Shown piece after piece: positions 8,801 through 17,106 of a stretch of 17,106 nt of DNA. How positions within the stretch are numbered: position 1 is the stretch's first letter; each line of letters begins with the position of its first letter. This DNA comes from Parachlorella kessleri (lineage: Eukaryota > Chlorophyta > Trebouxiophyceae > Chlorellales > Chlorellaceae). The translations under genes and the position numbers were made by a program. Below the pieces are notes generated by a model that was not told the origin of the DNA, ran no database searches, and saw nothing but the letters and a program-made list of their open reading frames with translations. The DNA lies in assembly GCA_001598975.1 (NCBI GenBank), contig BBXU01003184.1:1-17106 (forward strand), read 5' to 3'.

Positions 8801-10768
8801 CTGGGGAGCGGAGGGCTTGCGGGGGTCATAGAGCAGCACATAGCCATCTGCAAGCACGGCAGGGATCGGGTACTGATGTCATTCTGGGTTCCTGGTGCGC
8901 TTTTGAAAAGTGCTGCAGGGAATGGCAGAAAGGCTGGGCTCCTGGTGCGCGTTTGAAAAGTGCTGCAGGAGATGGCAGAAAGGCTGTGCCATGCAGGCCA
9001 TGGAATTATGTCCGGCGCTGCCACACGGCAAGCACCACCAAGGGAGTTGAGGCAGGACACTGGAGCATTTGGGTGTCATCTTGCAAGAGCGCTGACACTG
9101 GAACACTGACCTTGCCCACCAACTGCAATGGCAGCGTGGTCTTCCCTCACTGAGAGCGAAATGAGGGGCACGCCCACATCAGTCTGGGAGACAGAGCTTG
9201 GTCCGGAGCGGCGGTCCTGTAGTGCAAAGTAGTACAAGTGTTCCACGAGACACTGGGCCTTGTCCCATCTTCCTACGGGGTGGTAAGCACACATCAACCA
9301 CACTAAGCTTACTAGGGTCCTAAGACGCAAGCTTGGTGCTTAACCCAGCAGTGAGAGGAGCGACACAGAGACCCTCCACTGGCTGGCCGGGGGAATCTTG
9401 CGGACTAGAGTGGAGCGTGCCGACACTGACAACCTACCCGCAGTACTAGCTTGCCATCCATGCCTGCGCTGTACACCATGCCGGCATTGTTGACAACGAA
9501 GCCTACCCCTCGCACCGCGCCCTGCAGCATCACAGGTAAGACAGAATGAACAGTACAGAGCATGCGTACAGCTGCATCATCCCTCGCTATGGCAATTCTG
9601 CAAGCCATTCAGCCATACAGCGATTTCAAGGGTTCCGCGTGTGGCCCTGAGATTTCTGCGCATGCTCTAAATGACTTGTAGCACGATGCTTCCAAGCCTG
9701 GCATCGTGGTCACCCACTGCACATCTTGTTACCCAGGCTCTCCTACCTTATGCTGCCCTTCATAATGTTCCTTCAGCTGTCCCGTGTTCCAGTCCCACAC
9801 CAGCAAGCCTCCCACGCCGCTCCCGCAGGCCAGCAGTGGCTCAGAGGTAGGAGCTTGCAGGGAGTACTTAGCGGACTTGTCAGGGCCCTGCAGGCTACCT
9901 ACTTCGCTGCCCTGGAAGTCGTACAGTGCCACAGCGCCGCTGGGAGACTCACTGCAGACAAATATAGAACAGCAGCCTTGTATCTGTTGACAGGCAAGTG
10001 GGGGTGCAAAGTAAGCAGGGGATAGGCAATCAGTCTACCATCTAGTCTACCATCTCATCAGTGGGTTGACCGCATCTGACCTCAGTACAGTTGCGTCTTT
10101 TGTTTCCGCCTGGCGGGTGAGTGACAGCAGCAATAGAGCAGCAGGCGATGCAGGTGCTTGCTGACCTGGCAACCCCAAGGAACTTGTCGTCTGGGTGGTA
10201 CCGCACTGAGGTCACTGCCCCTGCCTGCCGGGGCAGAGGCAAGTGCATCTGCATAGTAGAGGCCCAGGTAGAGTGTCACTTGTGGCATGCTTCGAAGGCA
10301 TGTGGGTGACCTGCTGCAGGCCTTGAGTCGAACACCACGGCCGGCGACACAACGCCTGCCTGGCAAGCAGCAACCGGCCCGGAGGCTAGAAGCTGCTCAG
10401 CCCCATCGCCGAGGTTGGGGGTTCCTCACCTTGCTGACTTTGAGGTCCCAAACGTGGACGCCTCCGTTCGAAGACCCTGCCGCCAAAAACTTGGAGCCTG
10501 TGCTCCAGTCCAGGCTGCGCAAGCTGCCCAGAGAGGCCCCACCCTCGCCCTTGAGCACGCTCATCGCCTGGCCCTGGCTGTAACACAAGTGGATGCTGCC
10601 GTCCTGGCAGCCAGCGGCCACCACCTTGTTGTTCCTGTTCCAGGCCACGTGCTGCACCTCGCTGGCCTGGCTGACGGTTGCCGCATGCAAGCCGGGGCGC
10701 TGCCATAGCCGTACTATATTGCCAGCACAGCCGGCGAGCACCTCCGCTGGAAGCTCTGCGCGCGACAT
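5899..10768 (-). CDS. NEDD1: NEDD1/GCP-WD-like gamma-tubulin complex adaptor, WD40 protein (9 exons, about 1008 aa)
   Basis: NEDD1 recruits gamma-tubulin ring complexes to microtubule nucleation sites through an N-terminal WD40 propeller and a C-terminal helical segment. Exons in transcript order: 10768-10430, 10248-10166, 9951-9747, 9521-9438, 9216-9111, 8847-8693, 8407-8218, 7980-6251, 6033-5899; all phases agree. Residues 1 to about 320 hold WD40 blades: GNIVRLW, GSSNGGVHVWDLK, VTSVRYHPDDKFLGVA, GVGGLLVWDWNTG, NNAGMVYSAGMDGKLVLR and DGYVLLYDPRKP. The order, including the blade with HAAIAVGGQ then DGYVLLYDPR, resembles plant NEDD1. Residues about 325-930 are Ala/Gln/Pro/Ser-rich and probably disordered, making the protein longer than plant NEDD1 as I recall it. 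The C-terminus (LREDILALHLDVLNQFQ, then VQQEQMTALVQHVV and AAEVKALRRQLQGLL) matches the family's terminal helix and coiled coil. The ATG at 10768 has GCC immediately upstream. The exon 7 acceptor (8407) is the least certain boundary. Confidence 0.87.
7310..7768 (-). repeat. Four-fold Thr-Pro repeat inside NEDD1-like exon 8
   Basis: Within the disordered middle (about residues 459-611), a unit of roughly 25-45 residues recurs four times: a (V/A)TP..Q element followed about 15 residues later by an (I/S)TPL(S/A) element. Clear members are VTPAQQHL...ITPLSGM, VTPAQQLQ...STPLAEG, ATPPAQQQL...ITPLSTM and ATPVGQGLL...ITPLSTM. The three ITPLS(G/T)M cores are encoded at 7708-7688, 7468-7448 and 7330-7310. 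Thr-Pro sites are typical targets of Cdk-type kinases; regulation by phosphorylation is inferred, not seen. Confidence 0.8.
8890..8989. repeat. 50-bp tandem duplication in NEDD1-like intron 5
   Basis: Two adjacent 50-base copies (8890-8939 and 8940-8989) begin TCCTGGTGCGC and share TTTGAAAAGTGCTGCAGG and ATGGCAGAAAGGCTG, with only a few substitutions. They lie in the intron between exons 5 and 6, about 43 bases upstream (in transcript order) of the exon 6 acceptor. No coding role is apparent. Confidence 0.9.
10032..10055. repeat. Perfect 12-bp tandem duplication (AGTCTACCATCT x2)
   Basis: AGTCTACCATCT occurs twice in immediate tandem inside the intron between NEDD1-like exons 2 and 3. It is a small, perfect, probably recent duplication with no evident function. 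Confidence 0.9.
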
Positions 10769-10839
10769 GGCTGGCCTTGGGCGTGATCAGTGGTCCGAGA
10801 GCTAGCAGCCTCTTGTGCAGTGCATGTTTGAAAAGGAGC

Positions 10840-10848
10840 AATAAATAA
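10840..10848 (-). promoter_or_regulatory. Possible TATA-like element upstream of the NEDD1-like gene
   Basis: The minus strand reads TTATTTATT about 75 bases upstream of the predicted start codon at 10768, an AT-rich island in GC-rich surroundings. Position is compatible with a core promoter element, but no transcription start is known and the match is generic. Confidence 0.22.
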
Positions 10849-10896
10849 CAAGGCCTTTAGCGCCTACCTAGTTGTGCCGCCGCAACAGTTGTGCCC

Positions 10897-10916
10897 ACCT
10901 CGACGAGGTGACCTCG
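10897..10916. promoter_or_regulatory. Alternating ACCTCG / CGAGGT half-site array
   Basis: The 20 bases read ACCTCG-A-CGAGGT-G-ACCTCG: three copies of a 6-bp half-site in alternating orientation, each separated by one base (7-bp period), giving two overlapping odd-length palindromes. It lies about 130 bases upstream of the NEDD1-like start codon. This geometry resembles a multimeric protein-binding site, but no known factor is assigned. Confidence 0.45.
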
Positions 10917-11995
10917 TGCATCTGGCAGTTTGAAATTCGAGGGATTTCCACCCCTGTCATGCCGACAGCAGGACAGGGGAGCATGTGGAGTACTCTGCAT
11001 AACTGGTAGGATGTTAATCTGGAGCCAACATAGGCAAGTGCTACGATGTTTGGCTTAGGGCCCCCTCCTGCAGGCTTGCTGGCTGACACTCTCCAGTGGT
11101 CCCACCAACCGGTGGCCGCCTTGGAGCACCCCAGCCATGTTAGCATGCCACAAGCAACCTCAAATTGCTGGGCAAATCTTTGGGTCTGCTGCATGGAGTG
11201 AATTGCATACCAGCTGGCCATGGTCCTGCGAGCTAGGTAGGAGTGGGAAGGGCAGAAGATGTTGTACTCACTTACCACACTGCTGCCAGCTGTTACTGCC
11301 CACCAAACTTTTGGCTTTGAAAGTATCCATGAGCCAGAAAAGCCTTCAGATTCACATAGGAGATCGACATTGTTACCCCATCATAGGGAGATCTGCCCTG
11401 ATGCTAGAGTTTAGGCTTGGGACTGACATTATTATCCCCCAGCTTACGTTGCTGCCCGTTGGGGTGTACTGCCACGTTAGGTAACGCCTTTGGAGGACAA
11501 GCTCCCTCGGGTTGCTCCGCTTGCAGTGTTGCCGTTAAACCTTCCAACCCCATTCGCAAAGCGTAAACGGAACGCTGTTGCGAGTTGTCACTTTAGCTCC
11601 TGTAGCACGGGTGCTGTCCGACCAGTACGCAAAACCAGGTTTTCTTGTCACGTTGTGTGAAAGAGGGACGGATCTCACAGGGAAGCTCCAGCGAGAGAGG
11701 CTAAGCGGACGGGCAGCTGTCATACATGTTGCATCACCAAGCTGCCAACACTCCTAGGGCACTGTTACAGCCTCAGCCCCTGCTGGAGCAGCCCAGAGCT
11801 GAGAACTGGGGCGCTGGGCAAGTACTCCGTCACGGCTACGCTGGCAGGTGGGCTACCAGTTCGACCCAAGTGTAATTGGTACTCATGGCCCCCGGGCCTG
11901 GCTGGGAGGTATGGGACGGCGCGTTCCGTTCGTGATGTTTTCAAGGGGAGCATTAGCAAGGGGGGTATTAGGATAGAGCTTGGTCGCGTGGCAGG

Positions 11996-12009
11996 CGTGG
12001 CTAGCCACG
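11996..12009. repeat. 14-bp perfect palindrome CGTGGCTAGCCACG
   Basis: CGTGGCTAGCCACG equals its own reverse complement. It lies in the compositionally distinct part of the intergenic region. It could be a dimeric protein-binding site or chance. Confidence 0.6.
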
Positions 12010-12616
12010 GAGTGGCGCAATTCGACGCCGGGCACCCGCGCAAGGATACTACTACCGGCCGCCACACACTCATTTTGATTAACCCCTTGCCTCAAAGTAT
12101 CTTTGCTCTGTGCCATAGCGATCGGGTAGAGCGCTGGCTAGGAGCACTGCTGCCCGGTGGTCGCCTGGTTATCCCCTCGGTGTAGCTAACGGGAAGCTGC
12201 CGCGAAACTACTGGCACTGTCAGCCAATTAGCACGACCAAAAACCCGGTTGGTAGGACTGGGGCGTTTAGCAAGTTTCCAACCTACACCTTACCGAACAA
12301 CTGCCCGTGCGAGTACTTACGAACCATCTAGCGACGCGCATGCCCCACCTTGGTGTGGCCAGCGAAGACAGTTGTGACACCTCCAGGTACCCGTGCCGGG
12401 CCTACCGGCCCTTGCTGGCGTCTTAACTCGCAGTACTAGCCTAGATGGAAGCGAACTCCGATATCGTCACCGTCCCCCAGGGTGTTCGCCACATGCATGT
12501 GGCACTGCTGACAGAGCCAGCTTCCAGCTCGTCCCGGACCTGCCCCTCGACGCCACCCAGGTTGGTAACCGTCATGGTCTCGTGTCATGTCCTGGTGCAG
12601 GCATCCCTTGGACGTC

Positions 12617-15600
12617 ATGGGCGCCGGGCTAGACGCCCACCAGTACAGTGACACCACAGAGTCTAACGAACACCAGGCCATGCTGGCCCCCACAACACTG
12701 CCAGCCCCCCAGGAGCTTTTCAACGTTGAGGAGGCGCTGCTTGCCACCCCCACAGCCCCGCCTCGTGCCGTCATGGTGAGCAGGCGCGCCCCTCTCAAAC
12801 GGCCGGCAGCCCTCAAGCCTCTGAGGGTGTCCCGGGACAGCGACGGGGATCCCGACTTCAGGCAAGTTCTGGCTTGCCCTTGATGGGGTACTGCTCACTG
12901 CCTCGCTGCCTGAGTAGCTCGGTTTGCCAGCCCGGGCGCTGGTGAACTAGCAAAGTCAGCTAGCTAGTACCACCAAGGTTGTCGCTGTGCCTGGGACTCT
13001 GAGGGGCAGGCTGGCAACTGGTGGGTGCACCAGCCTTGACTAGTACTCTGCCTTTGCAGGCCCTAGCCCCAGCTGTAGATGGTCTAGTGGTGGTACTAAG
13101 TTAGGGAAAATTGTGCTTGGTGCAGCCTGAAGTCTACAAGGGCCAGGGCCGTGGCGAAGAAGGAGCGGGCTGCAAGGGGGGGTCCATCCCGCCACCGTGG
13201 GTGAGTCAGGATGTTCAAAGTGCTGCTTGCTGACTGGGCTCTGCATCTCCAGCCACTTCCTTGTAGGTTGGTTGTGTTTGCCGTGGGCTGCCCTCCACCA
13301 AGTTTAGGCAACCTCTGAGGTTGGTGCTGAGCACATTTGAGCCCTGGCACACTCCTGGGGATACTGGCCTGCCCTAGAAGCCAGGGTACTACCGCAACTA
13401 GGTATGGTAGTTGAGAGGAAGCGGGACCGCTCATGCTTTTTCCCGACCCCCGCAATCGTTCCTGGGCTGCAGGGTGGTCTGGCACAAGAGCAACTGCAAG
13501 TGGGAGGCGCGCATCTACGAGGCTGGCAGGCAGAAGTTCCTGGGCTACTACCTTGACGAGGATGAGGCTGCCATGGCATATGATGATTATGCAGGTGCGG
13601 GACGGTACTGCAATGTGATCTGTTATATTATTCTCTGAGTTTGTGGGGCACCTGCAGGTGGCGTGCTAGAGTTGCAGCCCAGTGCAGTGCAATGCAGCCC
13701 GCTTAGAAGTTTGGCGTGACCCCCAGCTGGCTTGTTGCGTCAGAATGCAACAATGAGTAAGATGTGGCATCAGTTGGCTCCTGTGCAGTCAAGCTGCACG
13801 GCTCGGCCGCCAAGCTCAACTTCCCCCACCGCTGGGAGCCGGTGCTGGGCCCGCTGCAGCCGGCCCAGCCCCGCGCTTTGCCCGCTGGCGGAGGAGGGGG
13901 CGGCGGGGGCACACCTCGCGGCACCCCCAAGGCTGCTGCCCGGCGGCCCTCCCAGGTCCCCGCCCGCAGCCCGCTGGCAGCGCAGCAGCACCCATGGGGG
14001 GACAGCGCTGCCATGGGCACCGGCGTTGGGGCTGCCCCCTGGCAGACGGCGGCGGTGGCCGCCGAGGGCGGCGAGGCAGCTGTGGCGGCGCCGGCAGGAG
14101 AGCAGCAGGCGCTGCGTGAGGGGCCGCGGGCGCCGCCCGGGCCCAAGGGGTCCAGCCGGTTTAGGGGAGTCAGCTGGAGCGCCAACTGCAGCAAGTGGCG
14201 TGCGCAGGTAGGTGTCGGGTGGTTAGGCTATGGGGCGCGATGAAGGGTGGGGCAGGAACCGCAGCAAGTGGAAGGTACTGGTGGGCGGGAGGTGTGGCAC
14301 GTGGCGGGTGCAGGCGAGGGGGATTGACAAGGTTGTGGGCTTTGGTTGGTGCTGGGGTTGTGGGAACTGCATGAGTTAAGGTGAGACAAGCGAGTGCCCT
14401 TGTGTGAAGCGCTTCGCCTGCCGCTGCCTGGCGATGACCATTCCTACCCCCTGTCACGGCTGTGCAGGTGTGGAAGGGCAATGAGGTGCACCACCTGGGC
14501 TACTACGAGCGAGAGGAGGATGCAGCCCATGCGTACGACGAGGCTGTTGTGCGGCTCAGGTGCGGGTGGTTGCCTGGGCCATGCTGCCTGCGCTGTGCTA
14601 GCTCTCATGCTCCCTGCCGCTCGGTGGGCCTGTTGCGGGTAACTTTCTCTATGCTGGGGATGCTATGCTAGCCTGCTGGATTTCTGGCCTTCTTGACTTG
14701 GCACGCTGGACAAGGGTGATGGTGTGTTGTGTTTTTATTGCCAGCCTGTTGGCCAGGGATGTCCCTATCCCAGGCCCAGGCGCATGCCGTCCCTGAGGAC
14801 GCGCTGTGACATGCCCGCTGCGCCTGCTGCCTGCTACAGGGGTCCCGGCGTGGTGACCAACTTCTCCCGCGGCGCGGCCGCCGAGGCCCGGCGCCGCCAG
14901 CAGAGCCCCGCCGCTGCTCTGTCCGCAGCGCCCGCCTCCGCGGCCACCCGGGTGGTGGCAGACGATGCAGGTGGGTGCTGCGCTGCTGCTATCCCCGCTG
15001 GCTGCTGTGGCAGGCGCGATCATCACCATGTGGCGTGCCGGTCCTGAAGGCGCTGTTTGCTCGAATCTTCTGTGATTTCTACCCTGTGGGGCCTTTTTTG
15101 CCTGCTGGTGGAGTTGGCACCATCATGGTTTGCTCCCTGCAGCCCCCCTGGCTGCAGCAGCTCCCGCAGGGCAGTTTTTCCAGCTAGTTTGACAAACATC
15201 CTATATCCTGCCCGCCTGGCCGTGTCGCCCTCACTGCGTCCCCTGTCGCTGCTCGCTGTTTGCAGGCAACCGCCCCGTGGGTACCCGCTTCAAGGGGGTC
15301 TCCTGGTGCCCCCAGCGCCGCGCCTGGCTGTCACAGGTCTGGGACGGCGCGTCGTACCGGCTCCTGGGCGCGTTTGACAGCGAAGTCAAGGCGGCGCGGG
15401 CTTACGATGGGGCCTGCCTGAGCCTAGAGGGTGAGTGAGATAGATAGATGAGTTGTGTACCCTGTTACCCTTTTCCTGGAATCTGCAAACACTTCTGGAA
15501 GGGCACATCTGAAAGGACACAACTGAAAGGATGGGGGGCAGAGTTAGCGATGTAGACGCGCTTTTGAGGTGCAGGCCATTGGGGGGTACCTGGGAGGTTG

Positions 15601-16931
15601 CTTGCCTGCCTCAGCCTGTTGGCTGCTGAAGAGAGGCGGTTGTGCTGTCCTTCTGCCTTGCTTGTACGCTAGTCGATTCTCAGCGTGCTGTTGCTTCAAC
15701 TGTTGCAGGGCCCGGCGCCCAGACCAACTTCCCCCACTCGCACTACGAGGTCGAGCTGGCCGCGCTGGCGCTGAGCGCGCTGTCCAAGGACAGCCAAGGC
15801 GCGGCGGTGGCCGCCGCCGCGGCAGCTGCCGCGGCTGAGCAGTGGGGCAACACAGGTGGGTGGGTTGGAGGTGCCTCTGTTGGTGGTGGTGGCTGCCCTT
15901 TGTTACAGGGGCCCAGCATTGCATGGGTGACCATTCGACTGTAGGTGAGGTGAACACTTTAGTGAGCATCGAACGTCCTCATCCGGCCGGCATATGTTGT
16001 GGCTGTGTCGCAGAGGGAAGCTGGGCCAGTTGCCCCTTAGGGGTTTCCAGTATGTTGGGAGCAAAACTGATGTCTGCCTGCTTTTGCCGCCTTCCTTTGC
16101 TGCAGTGGAGGAGGAAGGCTCCGCCCCAGAGGCTGCTGATCTTACCCCTGCGGCTACCCCCACCCACCGGCACCTCGCTGAGCTGCCACAGCCGCTCAGC
16201 AGCCCCTGGGCCGCCCTGGCCGCTTCGCCCGCCCTGCCTGCTGCGCCCGCTTCGCCCGCCGTGCCGCCTCTGTTCGTGGGCAGCGGGCGTAGCACGCCCA
16301 AGGCGGAGCAGGGCACGCCGCGGTCGCTGACGCTGTCGCCCGCCGGCGGGCGCCGCAGCCGGACCGCTTCCCCAACGCAAGGCGAGGAGGAGGGTGGCAG
16401 CGGGTGGGCTACCCCTACTGGGGGCCTAACCCCCACTGGGACCGCCTCCCAGAGGCACCTGTCAGGCCTGGAGCTGCACAATAGCAAGCACAGGTGGGTG
16501 GGTGGGTGTACTGGGGGGTTCGCAGCCTTATACAGCCCCGTGGCTGTCTCAGTGTGTGAGGTATTTTGGGTCGTGCTGGCTCGTAGCCACTTTGCCTTCA
16601 CTTCCGGTGGGTGTGCATGCTCTTGTATTGCGGTATCGTTTCTTGTCCCTTGGCGTTGCCTTGTCGAGTTCTGTGCCTGCGGCCGAGCACGCTGTTCGAT
16701 TCTGCTGTGCTGTGGCGTATGTGCTGTGGTGTATAAATGGCTGCCAATGCTTTTCCGACTCACTTTGACCCATCGTGCTGCCTCGCCTGTCTGCAGGGGC
16801 ACCTCCCCGTACAACGGCGTCAGCTGGGACAAGCGCAAGCACAAGTGGTTCTCCCAGATCCAGCAGCACGGCAAGCGCCACTTCCTGGGCTACTTTGACG
16901 ATGAGGTGGAGGCCGCCAGGGCGTACGACAG
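12617..16931 (+). CDS. Four-AP2-domain transcription-factor-like protein (10 exons visible, 3' end outside window)
   Basis: AP2/ERF domains bind DNA through a three-stranded sheet. Visible exons: 12617-12861, 13126-13200, 13473-13594, 13789-14207, 14468-14559, 14840-14970, 15266-15430, 15709-15855, 16106-16493, 16797-16931; all phases agree (about 640 codons). AP2-1, residues 103-160: SRHRGVVWHKSNCKWEARI, then KFLGYYLDEDEAAMAYD and KLNFP. AP2-2, 270-327: SRFRGVSWSANCSKWRAQ, then HHLGYYEREEDAAHAYD and VTNFS. AP2-3, 368-425: TRFKGVSWCPQRRAWLSQV, then LLGAFDSEVKAARAYD and QTNFP. AP2-4, from 596: SPYNGVSWDKRKHKWFSQI, then HFLGYFDDEVEAARAYD, cut by the next intron. Linkers are Gly-, Ala- and Pro-rich; residues 467-595 hold several S/T-P sites. 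An intron follows the AYD helix in all four domains. The first intron is GC-AG. The start is uncertain: ATG 12617 sits in GTCATGG, but an in-frame ATG lies at 12587 and a spliced upstream exon is possible. Nuclear function is inferred. Confidence 0.9.
12862..13125 (+). other. GC-AG intron in the AP2 gene
   Basis: The exon ends CTTCAG and the intron starts GCAAGT, the consensus form of a GC donor; the acceptor is GTGCAG at 13120-13125. Only this donor gives the phase needed for the next exon to read into SRHRG and then the AP2 domain. Using the nearby GT at 12866 shifts the frame and destroys the domain start. Confidence 0.8.
14251..14381 (+). repeat. Degenerate copies of an AP2 exon end inside the AP2 gene's intron 4
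   Basis: The intron 14208-14467 contains AACCGCAGCAAGTGG (14257-14271), differing at one base from AACTGCAGCAAGTGG just before the donor of the preceding exon. About 25 bases on, GGCACGTGGCGGGTGCAGG resembles the exon-end AGCAAGTGGCGTGCGCAGG. One open frame spans both and reads NRSKWKVLVGG, then TWRVQARGIDKVVGFGW, which itself looks like an AP2 sheet. The frame is bounded by TAG at 14224 and TAA at about 14380. It is not continuous with the main reading frame, so a relic or an alternative exon is likelier than constitutive coding. Confidence 0.55.
16496..16518 (+). other. G-quadruplex-type G-tracts at an AP2-gene donor site
   Basis: Immediately after the exon ending at 16493, the intron begins with three GGGT units and then a longer G-run (GGGTGGGTGGGTGTACTGGG), matching the four-tract G-quadruplex pattern on the sense strand. 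Other introns of this gene also start GTGGGT, for example at 15856 and 16932. Folding and effect on splicing are inferred. Confidence 0.45.
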
Positions 16932-17106
16932 GTGGGTTAGTCATGTGGGTCATTGCCGGACCCCCCTTAGGATGGATGGTGGGTTTGGTGATGATGATGT
17001 GATGATGCGAGTTACGGCCTGGGTTTAAAAAAAAAAGCTGTGGGGCCTGCCTGGAGGTGGCGCATGGAGTGTCTTTGTCACCTAAAAATGTCAGCTGTGT
17101 GCCTTT

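Larger units (their letters stand above)
10769..12616. other. Divergent intergenic region between NEDD1-like and AP2 genes
   Basis: This 1.85-kb interval should hold both promoters and 5' UTRs. I recognise no protein family in either strand; open frames here lack the strong GC third-position bias of neighbouring exons. Notable contents are an AT-rich AATAAATAA tract at about 10840-10848 (minus strand TTATTTATT, about 75 bases upstream of the NEDD1-like ATG), an ordered ACCTCG half-site array at 10897-10916, and a 14-bp palindrome at 11996-12009. From about 11450 to 12330 the word composition differs from the flanks. A possible upstream AP2-gene exon at 12445-12560 is discussed as a finding. 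Confidence 0.5.

Noticed and set aside
10868..11278. 136-aa minus-strand open frame upstream of NEDD1
   Set aside because: No family resemblance, no GC third-position bias like neighbouring exons, and no fitting splice link to the NEDD1-like start. Treated as intergenic.
11450..12330. Intact retrotransposon or transposase gene
   Set aside because: No reverse transcriptase, integrase or transposase motifs were seen in any frame, and no clear terminal repeats could be matched by eye.
15903..16874. 323-aa minus-strand open frame
   Set aside because: It is antisense to AP2-gene exons 9 and 10, which have clear AP2 homology and consistent splice phases. The minus frame reflects GC-rich composition.

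Overview
The window looks like nuclear DNA from a green alga, most likely Chlorophyceae in the Chlamydomonadales/Haematococcus-like range. The evidence is: GC-rich coding exons broken by many GT-AG introns, a TGTAA polyadenylation-type signal after one gene, GCN/CAG-rich low-complexity tracts, plant-type telomere-like motifs, and plant-lineage gene families (multi-AP2 factor, mTERF-like protein). The species cannot be fixed from the sequence alone. I saw no bacterial operon, tRNA, rRNA or CRISPR array.

Four multi-exon protein genes were reconstructed by joining exons whose splice phases agree. (1) 43-3416, minus strand: N-terminal part of the V-type H+-ATPase subunit a (about 254 codons visible; the gene runs off the left edge). 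(2) 4074-5401, plus strand: a compact three-exon mTERF-like protein of 296 aa. (3) 5899-10768, minus strand: a nine-exon WD40 protein of about 1008 aa matching NEDD1/GCP-WD, the gamma-tubulin ring complex adaptor, with a very long low-complexity middle. (4) About 12617-16931, plus strand: a transcription-factor-like gene with four AP2/ERF domains spread over ten visible exons, running off the right edge. Genes 1/2 and 3/4 are divergent pairs; 2/3 are convergent. The genes have unrelated housekeeping and regulatory roles, and nothing suggests a functional cluster.

The most unusual signal is structural. In the V-ATPase gene, and apparently once in the AP2 gene, short exon-intron boundary segments have been tandemly copied into the adjacent intron with their splice dinucleotide intact. 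The clearest case is five copies of the start of exon 3 (2091-2566). Similar copies occur at the exon 2 donor, the exon 4 acceptor and the exon 4 donor. Some would extend the protein in frame; others lead to early stops. Two GC-AG introns are also predicted. NEDD1 carries an internal four-fold Thr-Pro repeat. The 10769-12616 intergenic region holds an ordered ACCTCG half-site array and a stretch of different composition that may be an old mobile-element remnant.
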